Origin: Acanthosepion esculentum
Lineage: Eukaryota > Mollusca > Cephalopoda > Sepiida > Sepiidae
Assembly: GCA_964036315.1 (NCBI GenBank)
Contig: OZ038482.1
Location: 8,026,020-8,090,019 of the forward strand
Direction of reading: 5' to 3'
DNA length: 64,000 nt
This document shows, one piece after another, positions 10,340 to 20,504 of the stretch; within the stretch, counting starts at the first letter, position 1; each line of letters starts with the position of its first letter. The position numbers were made by a program, and so were the translations under genes. The notes beneath the pieces were generated by a model, which did no database searches, had not been told where the DNA came from, and was given only the letters and a program-made list of their open reading frames with translations.

Positions 10340-10560
10340 CTAATCCGGTATACTCTCTTCATGCTCTAGAACGTAACATTTTTTAAGTTGGTTCTGGTGC
10401 CTTTTATGAGTATTCTTCGGCCCTTTAATTATGTAAATCAGGTCACCGATTGTCGTGTCCACTATGCCTCGCTCCCAGAACTCAACGTTGTTTCTGTAGC
10501 ACTTGAAAAACACCTTCTCTCCGGCGGTGTATCTTTTTCTAGCTGTATACATAGTATTCT
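10340..10560 (-). pseudogene. Element B integrase C-terminal tail, shifted out of the main pol frame
   Basis: After the pol stop at 10561-10563 a different minus frame continues with RKRYTAGEKVFFKCYRNN and KNTHKRHQNQLKK. In element A this region is fused in frame to integrase (GEKVFFKAYKNN...SHRRH). The shift lies next to a short A run in GGAAAAATAGAG. A one-base indel therefore seems to have cut the chromodomain-like/SH3-like tail off an otherwise open pol. Confidence 0.8.
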
Positions 10561-13323
10561 TTACTCTATTTTTCCTGGCAAAAGCTTGTCAAACACTGAC
10601 TTAATTTTCCTAGCGAACATTAGTTCAGCTGGTGCCATGTTTGATTGTGTTCTCTGGTTTGGCGTGATTCTATATACTTGTAGGAATTGCTGAAGCGCCT
10701 TTTCCGTTGGAACTCCTGAGGCTTTCTTCAGAGCGCGCTTTAACGTATCGACAAATCTTTCTGCGAGTCCATTGGATCTCGGATGATACGGCGGCGTCGT
10801 TATGTGGTTAATTTGATATAACTCACAAAATTCCTTAAATTCTTCAGAAGTGAATTGTGTACCATTGTCACTCACAATACACTTTGGCACACCGAACCGT
10901 GCAAATAGTTCATGCAAAAAAGTTGTTGTGGTATTGGACGTAGGCTTTTTGCAGCGTAGTACTTCCGGCCATTTTGTAAAACTATCTATCACTATTAAGT
11001 AGTAATAATCTTCTACTGGACCAGCGAAATCAATGTGTAATCTTGTCCACGGATGATCCGTCTTTGGCCATGGTTTGTGTACTATAGGTGGTGCCTTAGC
11101 TGCTAACGCACACCCTTTACATCGATGAACCATGTTTTCGATATCCACATCCATTCCTTTCCAATATACAAAGCTTCGCATTAAGCTTTTTGTTCTATTA
11201 ATCCCCGGGTGACCCATATGAAAGTCCCGTAGGATTCTTTTCTGCAACTTTTTTGGTACTACTACTCTCTCACCATATAATAAAATTCCGTCACATATTG
11301 AATAAATCTCCTGCACTTTTTGGTCATTTGCTACCATTTTGCCTTTTATTTCTAATATGAAATCATCGCTTTCAGCTTCTTTTTTGATTTCCTTTGATGT
11401 AACCGGTAGCTCTCTTACAATGTTGTTTACCATGCTTTTCACCTCATAATCTGCTCTGATATTTGCAATAATTGATTCTTCGAATCTTTCTTCTTGACTC
11501 GGTACGAGTCTTGATAAAGTATCCGCATGAATTATATTTTTGGATGATAGGTGCTTTATGTGAAAATCATAATTGAGAAGAATGGTTCCCCATCTTAACA
11601 GTCGATTTGCCGTATAAACGGGTAACCCTTTCTTTGAACCAAAAATAGTGATCAGAGGTTTATGATCCGTTTCTAACATAAAATGTCTGCCGTAGATGTA
11701 TCTATGAAATTTTGTTATGGCAAAAATGATACTCAGCGCTTCTTTTTCTATCTGTGAGTAACTTCGTTCTCCTGGGAGTAATGCTCTCGAAGCATGTGCA
11801 ATTGGTTTTCTAGAACCATCTGGCATTATGTGTTGAATACACGCTCCTACCCCGTATGAACTAGCGTCACTTGCCACTACAATATCAAGTTTGGGATTGT
11901 AATGGGTTAAAAAGAGGTCGGACGTAAGCGTTTTCTTTATTTCATGAAAGGCTTTCTGACATTCTACCGTCCATTTCCATGCCTTGTCTTTTTTCAGTAG
12001 TTCATTCAACGGAGCTCTTAGATTGTACATTCCTTTAATGAAGGCTTGATAATAGTTTGCGAGCCCCAGAAAACTCTGTAGCGTCGCCACATTAGTGGGC
12101 GTCGGCATGTCTCTAATCGCAATGGACCTTTCCGGATCTGGAAATCTGCCATTTTTGTTGATTATGTGACCTAAATACTTAATTTCCTCCAAACCAAATT
12201 CACACTTTGATTCTTTGACTTTAAATCCAAAGTCCTGAATCTTTTTAAATACTTGATTGAGGTGCTCTCGATGTTCGTCGACGTTTGCACTCCTTACTAT
12301 GATGTCATCTAAGTAGGCACACGCAAAGTCTAAATCATTCAACATGACGCCCATAGCTTGTTGAAAAATGGCTGGTGCCACTTTAATACTAAAAGGAAGC
12401 CTGTTGTACTTGAATAAACCTCTATGCGTGTTTATCCCTAGTAACTTCGAACATTCCTCTTCGACGGGAATTTGGAGATAGGCATCTGATAAGTCGATTT
12501 TTGAAAATATCACTCCGCCATTTAGCTTGTTAAAAATCTCCTCCGGACTCAGTAACGGGTAATGGTAGTCCTTAATTACCGAGTTCAACCCTGTCGAAAA
12601 ATCAACGCAGACTCTGATTTGGTTTGATTTCTTTTTTATGCACACAATCGGCGCAGCCCATGAATTAGATTCTACTTTCGAAATAATTCCCATTTTTTCC
12701 AACCTATCAAGTTCTTCGTTAATTTTCTCTACACTTGCGAAAGGCACGTTACGTTTCTTTTTAAAAATTGGCATAGTATTTTCCTTTAATTCAAATTTAG
12801 CTTCAAACTTGTTATATCTTCCAAGACCAGGTGTGAAGGTTTCCGGAAACTTTTTCTTTAATTCATCTTTAATGTCCTGTCTTGTTTGCATATTACTTTC
12901 TACTTTTCTGCAGAATGAGTTTAACGGTTTATCCCACAATTCGAATGTTTCAATAAAATCTGTACCTATCAAGTTTTCTCCATTTTTCAGAATGAAAACT
13001 TTTATTTTTTTAACGATCCCGTTCAATTTCATGGGAAGTACAACCTCGCCTTCGAAGTTAATTTCCTTTCTAGTTACCGTTCGAGCGAGTTTCGTTGACT
13101 TCATTATTATAGGCCTTTTTAAAATTTTCCATGTTTTATAGTTCATTATTGTTAAATCTGAACCCGAATCGAGTTGAAATTTGATATTCTTTTTAAATAT
13201 TTCAGTCGTCACATATTTCCTCAAATCACTATCTGATTCGATATTCGAATTTGTTTGTCTAATTCGGCTATTGAATTTTTTCGTTTTACAACACGATCCT
13301 TTGTGACCATTCTTGTGGCACAC
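10561..13323 (-). CDS. pol: Element B pol polyprotein (protease, RT, RNase H, integrase)
   Basis: 920 codons from the first ATG. The same frame is open upstream to about 13489, covering two zinc knuckles, so the true product starts by frameshift from gag. Protease DSG lies at residues 52-54 and the RT YLDD box at 337-340. RNase H has D486, E526/E528 and D553. Integrase has the HMGH...CKGC zinc site (702-738) and catalytic D765, D819 and E855 with D,D(35)E spacing. All key residues are present. The protein would be processed in virus-like particles, copy element RNA and integrate the DNA. The only evident lesion is the premature stop that removes the C-terminal tail (10340-10560). Confidence 0.93.
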   Translation of the reverse strand: MCHKNGHKGSCCKTKKFNSRIRQTNSNIESDSDLRKYVTTEIFKKNIKFQLDSGSDLTIMNYKTWKILKRPIIMKSTKLARTVTRKEINFEGEVVLPMKLNGIVKKIKVFILKNGENLIGTDFIETFELWDKPLNSFCRKVESNMQTRQDIKDELKKKFPETFTPGLGRYNKFEAKFELKENTMPIFKKKRNVPFASVEKINEELDRLEKMGIISKVESNSWAAPIVCIKKKSNQIRVCVDFSTGLNSVIKDYHYPLLSPEEIFNKLNGGVIFSKIDLSDAYLQIPVEEECSKLLGINTHRGLFKYNRLPFSIKVAPAIFQQAMGVMLNDLDFACAYLDDIIVRSANVDEHREHLNQVFKKIQDFGFKVKESKCEFGLEEIKYLGHIINKNGRFPDPERSIAIRDMPTPTNVATLQSFLGLANYYQAFIKGMYNLRAPLNELLKKDKAWKWTVECQKAFHEIKKTLTSDLFLTHYNPKLDIVVASDASSYGVGACIQHIMPDGSRKPIAHASRALLPGERSYSQIEKEALSIIFAITKFHRYIYGRHFMLETDHKPLITIFGSKKGLPVYTANRLLRWGTILLNYDFHIKHLSSKNIIHADTLSRLVPSQEERFEESIIANIRADYEVKSMVNNIVRELPVTSKEIKKEAESDDFILEIKGKMVANDQKVQEIYSICDGILLYGERVVVPKKLQKRILRDFHMGHPGINRTKSLMRSFVYWKGMDVDIENMVHRCKGCALAAKAPPIVHKPWPKTDHPWTRLHIDFAGPVEDYYYLIVIDSFTKWPEVLRCKKPTSNTTTTFLHELFARFGVPKCIVSDNGTQFTSEEFKEFCELYQINHITTPPYHPRSNGLAERFVDTLKRALKKASGVPTEKALQQFLQVYRITPNQRTQSNMAPAELMFARKIKSVFDKLLPGKIE

Positions 13324-13447
13324 GAAACATTTCTTATTTCTATATGGGCAATTTACCTCCCAGTGTCTTTCGTTACAACGTCTGCAATTATATGGTGGGA
13401 CCTTTTTATTTTCTTTTTCTTGTCTATTTTTAAAATACGCCGAATTT

Positions 13448-13490
13448 TTACTCCAATTTTTTTCTGATGGGTAATTTGACTGTTTTTTTT
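13448..13490 (-). promoter_or_regulatory. Gag-pol overlap of element B with +1 offset at an A run
   Basis: The pol frame opens just after a TAA that overlaps an A8 run, and it is offset by +1 from gag. The two frames overlap about 40 nt up to the gag stop. This fits translational frameshifting, but a one- or two-base indel in the A run would look the same. Confidence 0.5.
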
Positions 13491-14404
13491 ATTTTTTTAA
13501 TATAAGCAATGCCAGCTTCTTCGATTTTTTGAGACTCTTTCTTTAAACTTACGGCCCGTTGACACTCCTCTGCTAACTTTTGCAGGGTAAGGTTTTGTTC
13601 AGATTCGAGTTTAGACAAAACTCTACGTCTTATTTCGGCACTCTTACTGGATACCAGTCCTTGAGCAAAAATTAAACACTTGAATTCTTCAACCGTAATC
13701 TCTGCCAATCTGAAATTGTCACAATGTCTATTCACTATAGATGCATATGTTAAGTAATCCTGATCGTCGGATTTAGAGACATTCATGCATAACCATAGCT
13801 TATGCCAAAGCGACATATTTGCTCCAAACAGCTCTTTTAGCAATTTCACTGTTTCCGAGAATTCCAAATCAGTTGTTTTTCTCGGTAGAATAAAATCTAC
13901 AAATTTGCTATGTTCTGCTGAACCTAGCAAACTTAGTAATAGACTGACTTTTCTTGAATTCGACCAGTTTTCACAGTCTGTGTAGAAAATATCTTCATAT
14001 CGTTTAAAGTACGCTTCAAACGTTTTTTCTTCGTCTGGCACATAGTTGAATGTTTCCAGCGAATTCAATATGGTGTTATTAGAATATGAAGAATTTCCCT
14101 CCTTTGCCTGATAGTTTTTTAATTTCTCCAGTGTTAACCTTTGAATTTCTAAAAGTCTTTCCTCTTGCCGTTCTTGATATTTTTGCTGTCTTTCCTCTTG
14201 CTTTTCTTGATATTTTTGCTGTCTTTCATCTTGCTTTTCTTGATATTTTTGCTGTACTATCAGTTGTTCTTGATATTTTTGCTGTCTTTCATCTTGCTTT
14301 TCTTGATATTTTTGCTGTGCTATCTGTTGTTCCCTTATTAATAAGGCAAACTGTTCCTGCTGGTATTTGAATAATTCAGATATTACTTTGGATAGTTCAT
14401 CCAT
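13448..14404 (-). CDS. gag: Element B gag polyprotein
   Basis: 318 aa from an ATG 679 bp inside the 5' LTR. Residues about 20-100 are a Gln/Lys/Glu-rich, strongly helical stretch with tandem 10-11-residue repeats of the type RQQKYQEKQDE, likely a coiled coil. The capsid-like part follows, with FEAYFKRYEDIF, SLWHKLWLCMNV and EFKCLIFAQGL, matching gag of A and C. The frame ends at 13448 before the zinc knuckles, which are in the pol frame (CX2CX3HX4C and CX2CX4HX4C at about 13390-13285). The product would assemble the particle and bind RNA. Confidence 0.9.
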   Translation of the reverse strand: MDELSKVISELFKYQQEQFALLIREQQIAQQKYQEKQDERQQKYQEQLIVQQKYQEKQDERQQKYQEKQEERQQKYQERQEERLLEIQRLTLEKLKNYQAKEGNSSYSNNTILNSLETFNYVPDEEKTFEAYFKRYEDIFYTDCENWSNSRKVSLLLSLLGSAEHSKFVDFILPRKTTDLEFSETVKLLKELFGANMSLWHKLWLCMNVSKSDDQDYLTYASIVNRHCDNFRLAEITVEEFKCLIFAQGLVSSKSAEIRRRVLSKLESEQNLTLQKLAEECQRAVSLKKESQKIEEAGIAYIKKIKKTVKLPIRKKLE

Positions 14405-15059
14405 CTTAACTGATAGTGTTCATGCAACAACGAATATACTTTTAATTTGTGTATCCACGGATATCATATAAGCTGACCAAAAAATCGAAACAACGTACGA
14501 CTTTTTAATTTTATGTCTTGCTTTTACATTCACGCCCGTGATACTCAACTTTGTTATTTTTTTTTTTTTTTGTGAACAGAGATCGTCGGACTTTTTTTTC
14601 CGTTTTCGAATTCTGTTCGCGTATTTTAATGACAACTTCTGATTTTATTATCAGAGGTACTTTGTCACTATATTGTTGAACAAACAAAAAAAATAATTTT
14701 TTAAAGTTCGTTACCTTTCAAAGTCGACACGGTGTATTTGTGCTCCTTTTACTTCCATGCATGTTTTTGTAGTCTGCCAGTTTTTTTTTTCTTTTTAACG
14801 GGTGCCTCGTTGTAGATAATTTTTTCAATTTAAAATTACCGTTATTCGTTTACGACACCTTTCAAATTTTTCTGAGTGAACGTTCCTTTATGCTTAGTCG
14901 TCCTTTAACGAGTTCTACATATCCAGAAGTTCAGAATCCTTCGTCGTTACGTTAACTGTTGGACTTTTAATTAATAATTTTTTTTTTCAGCCTGGGTTCT
15001 TCAATGACTTGTCCCAATTGTTGAAAACTCTCAATTATTAATTCTTTTTTTTTTCGTAT

Positions 15060-15082
15060 GGTTCTTTCTACTTCGTCGCCAT
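15060..15082 (-). promoter_or_regulatory. Primer binding site region of element B
   Basis: Just inside the 5' LTR the minus strand reads (A)TGGCGACGAAGTAGAAAG. The first nine bases equal the tRNA-Ser-type site of element A, then diverge. The region 14405-15059 is untranslated, T-rich leader without a gene. Confidence 0.5.
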
Positions 15083-15352
15083 TGTTGAAACTTGACTAAT
15101 GCATGGAATAATAATGCAAACACAAAATGTACTTAGAATAAAATGTATTCAAACAAGAAAGTGTACACAATATTTACATATAGTCTTTTGTATATTTCTG
15201 GGAAGACCGTTCCTGGATAATGTGTTGACTAAGTCGCAGTCAGGCAGAGTCTCTAATTAAATCTCTTGGTTCGCCTCCCTGTCTTCCCGGTACCAACCAT
15301 ATTTATATCGTCGGTACTCCACTATGCAAATTAGGTGGATCCTACCACAACA
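15083..15352 (-). repeat. 5' LTR of gypsy element B
   Basis: 270 bp, the same length as the partner at 9807-10076 and about 97% identical by eye. The target duplication GATTT follows at 15353. Confidence 0.95.
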
Positions 15353-15990
15353 GATTTTAAATAATTTGGAAAACGAACCCAACTTGACGTTGCAAAATTT
15401 AGCAGAAGATTGTCAGAAATTTATAAATGTTCGTCGAGATGCCAAAGATATTGAGATAAGCGGCGTGTCGCACATTCAAAAAGTGAGTCGAAAACATAAA
15501 GTGAAGAAAAAAAACATAACTCCTAATCCCTGTTACTCTTGTGGAGAATTCTTACAAAAAGAAACAATGTTTTCGCTGTAAGGCAAAATTTAAAAACGAG
15601 TGAGTAATAACATTAAAATTACTAATGTGGATAAATCTCCTGTAAAAAATTTGTGCAGGTAAAAATCTTGAACAAAAACATCAGACTGCAACTCGACGCT
15701 GGTTTTGATTTGAGTATAATAAATGTTTATACATGGATCAGATTGGGTAAAGTCACTAGTAGTGTTGCAGGACAGAAACATTCAACATTCAAAGGCGAAT
15801 TTATGACGAATGTAACGTTAACTTTGAAGTTAAGATTTTTTGTCAGGAAAAACACGAATAACCTGTTTGGAACAGATTGGATGGAACAATTCAATTTATG
15901 GAACAGTCCGATCAATACGTTCTGCCAAAAAGTGAAAGGTTTTACTAACGAAGCAGAAAGTCTAAAAGATGAATTAAAAAATACATTATG
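15353..15990 (+). pseudogene. Gypsy element C gag-protease fragment, right half
   Basis: The gag reading resumes directly after the GATTT duplication with NLTLQNLAEDCQKFI, as in element A gag, then a degraded nucleocapsid segment and an altered protease stretch (LQLDAGFDLSII, with the DSG triad changed to DAG). It then reads LFGTDWMEQFNLWN, the linker before RT. It stops at 15990 where an unrelated dispersed repeat begins, so C is truncated at both ends and lacks LTRs. The DAG change would not by itself prove inactivity, but frame breaks do. Confidence 0.88.
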
Positions 15991-16130
15991 AGACAGCGCT
16001 TTTTTCAGTTGGGGTATAAGCTGGATCTTACAGCCATGAACAACAATGTCGGCAGCCCTCAATCTTTCTGAGTGGTGTACGATATTGTATATTACAAAAT
16101 ATGTTGCTTTACGTATTGCAATTTTAACCC
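15985..16130. repeat. Dispersed repeat, copy 2 (partner 2735-2880)
   Basis: Shares GAGACA.GCTTTTTTCA, TGGATCTTACAGC, GAACAACAATGTCG and TCTTTCTGA.TGGTGT with 2735-2880. It begins exactly at the broken end of gypsy element C. Confidence 0.65.
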
Positions 16131-16470
16131 CATGTTTTTTTCCTTGTGGTCAGAGCAAAATAAATTGTATCCCAAATGCGCAATAGAGTTACAACCAAGA
16201 CGACGATCCTCTTGCATATAGACAACATCAAGTTTTGCTTTCTTGCATTCTTCTAAAAGGAAAGGTACACTGAAATCGTCTGATCCTGGCTGGACGTTGA
16301 GTTGAAGAATTAAGTTTAAATTTTTTATTCACTTTTCGAGTTGATTTTGACAGGTGAGTTGGCTTACTGGATTTTTCCTTACCAGTAGCAGAGTTTTCGA
16401 CCTCGGCTTGGTCTATCACCAAAAGATGCTTGCCTTGGTAATCTGCGTGACGGACTATGTGGTATATTTT
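16130..16470 (-). pseudogene. LINE endonuclease-domain fragment
   Basis: The minus strand near 16270-16140 reads EECKKAKLDVVYMQEDRR followed by LGYNLFCSDHKEK. This resembles the QE..R catalytic region of APE-type endonucleases in LINE ORF2. A Lys/Ser-rich stretch precedes it in another frame. No RT is attached, so it is an isolated, frame-broken fragment of an RTE/Jockey-type element; the clade is not resolved. Confidence 0.6.
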
Positions 16471-18774
16471 TTGGCATTCTCATGAGGGCAAAAAAGTTTT
16501 TATATCAGAGTTTGCCTTCTCCTAGATACATGACCATTAAGATGATTATTGAGCTCTATCTACCTATTTGATTTTATATTAGTTTGCTTTCTCCTGTATT
16601 AAGTGCCTTCACAACAGCTTAGGGTGTTCATCTCATCCACATATAAAGACATCCTTTTTTTATGATTGATAGTAGTGTGATTTCCCGTTGCCTCCTCCAC
16701 GGTGATTGCAACTTTTAACTTAGTTAAAAAGAAAATTTTTCTTCTTTTATTCTTCTCCCCTTTACCTTTTTTTATATTGCTTCATACCATTTCATGCCCT
16801 CCTTGCCCAGGAACGAGTAGGTATCCTCCATCCCATCAATCCTTGATATTCATAGCCTCCTCTTTCTCCCAGTCTTCGGCCTAGACAGGGTAGCTTGCTT
16901 TTTGCGTAACCTCTTCGTCCAAAACCCTAACAGATTTTCAACCTTTAATTTAAACCAACAGCCTTCACCTGCCTATCCTAGTCTAAACGTCAATATACCC
17001 TCATTCCGTCTAACTCAGTGGTTCTCAATCAGTGGAGGAGGAAAATATATTTGACTTTTTCACAAGTTTCTCATTGACTGAAATTTTCATCAGAATAAAA
17101 TTGACCTTTTACTGAATTTTTTGTTTATTGAATTACAATACCCTGGTATTCTACTGAAATTTTGGTTATTGAAGTTTGCTTCAGTTTATTTATTTAATAA
17201 TTAGTTATGAATTAAAACAAATTACTGTACATGTATTTACGTTTAGAAATCCATCAACATTTTCTGTTGCTATTAACGTTTTAAAACTCGTCTCTAAAAA
17301 TAATCCATATAAATGTACTAATATGGAACAGAATTAAATTTCCAATAATATGTGCATATTATTTGGAATGCACCTTTTGTGTCGGACAATCCTGGAAAGT
17401 TGGAGAGGGGAATGACATTTTGACATATGGGGGAAAAGGGTGCATTGGGTAAAAAAAAAATGAGAACAATAAGCTTATGTAAACGCACTGTCCAGCATTT
17501 ATGGGCCGTTTCTGTCCACGTCTCCTTTATTAGCGGGTTTCTTAAAGTATCCATAAAATATTCGGATAACAGTATTTAGATAGTAGGGTCATCTCATGGT
17601 TCTGGATTTACAGCCACCTTGGCTAGCGCCGTAATTTTACCTTCCAATACCGATATTTATTCCCCTTGGTTCTTCTGTCTTATTCTTACTAAAACTCTCG
17701 CTGCCTCCGTCATGCTAGAGAAGCTTCCAAACAGTGTGCTTATTTCCTTTCCCACTTTATCCTAATCTGGCATGTTCCTCTTCTTTAAAATTATCCCAGT
17801 CACTCAAAGACCGGGCCCTCCCTGTGGTCATAATAGACCAGTATGATCATGTCCACATCCGACAAATTGTATAGCCAGGACTTCTTTCCGACAGCGTCAA
17901 AGCATGTCCTCAGCTTCTGTTCTACCTGTACATAGAATTATCTTTGAGCCACTCACATTTGATATTGCCATCAATTTCTGCGGCAGTTTCTGGCTCTGTG
18001 CCAATGCGATCGTTATCGAAGATGTATTGGTAAGAAGCGAAACAAACAAAAAAAAACAAAAAAAAAAGCAAGAGAACCCACAACGAGTGACAGAGAAAAA
18101 TGTTGAAACTATTTGAATAGAAGAAAATGAATTTTCTAACCTACCTTAATTCCTTTGTCTGTTTCGCTTTGTTGTCGGCTTTTCTCGTCACCTCCTCTGT
18201 GATGGTCGGTCGTTTCTTTTTCTAGGCCCGGAGCTGCTCCTGATTTGTGTTCACTTCGCTGTACTTTCTTCACTGTCGCCGAACGATTAGTTCCTCTCCC
18301 AGATCATCTAATATACTCCACTACTTGAACACGACAACAAATATTCCCATCCGCTCGGTTAATATGTTGATATAGTGAATATATCAATATTCAATATACG
18401 CAAATAATAATTTTCACCTCTTATGGTTGTTAGTACCGAATACCAAGTATTGATTCGTTATCACAGCTTTCTCGGACGTGAGAGGTTGAGCTGAGAAAAT
18501 TCAGTTGTACTGAATGTACTAAATTTGACTCAGTATATTTTGGGTTCTAATCCCATCAATGTCATTCTCCTAAGCATTTTATATGTTCTGGTTAATAATT
18601 TTAGACCTACATATTTTCATTAGGTTCCAAGCTGATTAACTAGTCGGCTATAATTTTTCACACTTGGCATTTTTATTCTTTCACCTAGTATTCTAGGCTC
18701 CCTCAATAGCCCAAGACACTAAAAGGCGTATGTGAATAGAATCTTTTCTGTTTATGTCTTTTCAGACTTAAATC
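16471..18774. other. 2.3 kb without recognisable genes
   Basis: AT-rich sequence with poly-pyrimidine stretches and several frames under 80 codons that show no family features. 17640-18350 is less AT-rich and has possible decayed coding sequence, but I cannot assign it. Confidence 0.6.
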
Positions 18775-20500
18775 ATGTCTATCAAGATAACCAGTTTGAA
18801 CGCGAATGGCCTGAAAGATCAGAGTAAGGCGGCCTGTCTACGTCGTGACCTCTTGCCGTTCGGTGTGGATGTCGTTGCCATCCAGGTGACGCACTTTGTT
18901 TGCAACGTTGATGGTTGTGTGTTGTCTAATGGCATTGTCGTCTATTCAGCATACGGGCACCGATTGCCCAGAGCGTCTCCTTGCTGGTGAAGGATAACCT
19001 GAATGCGAGGCCGGATGATCGTGGCCGATATTGTCATGAAAAGTGGTTCGTTCTGCATGGTTGCGGTTTACGCGCCCAATGACCGGGAGGGACGCGTTTC
19101 GTTTTTTCGTCACCTTAGATCGTTCCTGGTGGATTCTTCGCGCCTAGTGTTAGCAAGGGGCTGTGATGCCGCCCTGCACCTCAAGTTAGACAAGGAGCGG
19201 GAAGTTAGCGGCAGGTCGGCGACAGTAGTTTGGTTGATCTGATTTTAGTCTCGAATTTAGTCTCGTCGATCACCCAGGGGGAGATGTGAACGTGGGCACT
19301 TACTTGACTGTCTACCCAGGTATCTAGCTACCTGGATAGAATGTTAGTGAGGAGGGCCAATGTAGATCTGTTAGATTGTCCCACGTTCCACGGTTTAAGC
19401 TATTCGGACCCCAGACTTTGTGTCCGGGTGGCCTTAGACTCTAGGCTTGGAATGGCGGGATACTGGAAGTTCAATATGTCTTTTCTGGACAGGCGGAACT
19501 TCCGGTAACAGCTGATTAGCGTAGTGCAGCGGGAACTAGTGGGATCGGTTATTGGGAATAGGTGGTAGGAGAGGCTTAAGGATAGGATTAGGTCCTTCAC
19601 CACCGAATATAGCTCGCATTAAGTAAGGCTAACTGGGCGGGGTCTGGGGGAGATTCCTTAGAGATAGACTTAGCTAGGGAGACCCCGCGACGCGCGGCTA
19701 ACGAGCGCTACCAGGGCCAGGTTGTTAGGCATAAGTTAAACAAGACGTCTGGTGAAGCTGTAATTATGGGCGCAGAACTGCACAAGGAAGAGATCCGTCG
19801 AGGTTTCGATCGTTACATTCGGGAGGTCGATACCCCGTTGGGGCGTACTCTGAGGTCGGCCGATAGTATGTGCGAGGCGTTTCGGTGGCATTTTGAGAGC
19901 CGGTTTATGACGAAAAGTTTTGCAGCTAGTTGGCCGACTTTCCTCGGTTTTTGCCAACTGAAGCAGCTAGCTGCGAGGGTGAGACCAAGAAGAGCGAATA
20001 AGAGCAACTGGTTCCGCGAGAGGTCTGTCCCCGACCGGATCTCCAGGGGTGTGATCACGCTGTTGAAAAAGACCAAAGGTGTTGAGCGGAATTTAGATAA
20101 TTAGGGGCCCATAACTCGACTAAACACAGAGTCTAAGATTATCATCAAGATTCTGTCGAAGCGTTTACAGTCAGTTGACAATATTCTGTTGGGACCCGAG
20201 CAGACTTGTTCTGTGAAGGGCCGAACAGTTCATAGCAACCTGCATCTGATCCGCACGAGAGGGTGTAAAATACGATGAGAAAGCCGCGCTGATCAATTTG
20301 GATTAGTCCATGGTATATGATAGGTTCGACCATCGGTACACAACTGCTGTTCTGTAGGCTGCCGAATTCGAACCCGACTTCTGCCGGTAGATTAGCCTTT
20401 ATATCGCTGCTTCAGTGCTGTGGTGCAGATGAACGGAAAGCGGTCGCATGCATTTGCGCTGTCTCGATCAGTTTGTCAGGCTTGCCCACTGCCGCCCCTA
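18775..20500 (+). pseudogene. Non-LTR retrotransposon (LINE) endonuclease and RT start, decayed
   Basis: It starts MSIKITSLNANGLKDQSK and continues with VVAIQ, a region like the N-terminus of APE endonucleases. VAVYAPNDREGRVSFF and LARGCDAAL (where LxGDFN is expected) follow after frame changes. From 20060 it reads LLKKTKGVERNL, ITRLNTESKIIIKILSKRL and LGPEQTCSVKGRTVHSNL, the RT-1 to RT-2 region typical of L1/Tx1-like elements. The fingers/palm catalytic box is missing. Base composition is GC-richer than its surroundings. It ends where the 38-bp minisatellite starts. Confidence 0.75.
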
Positions 20501-20504
20501 CTTT

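Larger units (their letters stand above)
9807..15352 (-). mobile_element. Ty3/gypsy LTR retrotransposon B, nearly intact, nested in element C
   Basis: This 5546-bp element in minus orientation has two 270-bp LTRs (9807-10076 and 15083-15352) differing at about 8 positions by eye. A perfect 5-bp target duplication GATTT lies at 9802-9806 and 15353-15357. The ends are TGTTG...ACAACA. Inside are PBS, gag, pol and a polypurine tract in the expected order. The coding region is almost uninterrupted: a 318-aa gag and a 920-aa pol frame, with one frameshift near the integrase C-terminus. It is the youngest-looking large element in the window. Confidence 0.95.
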
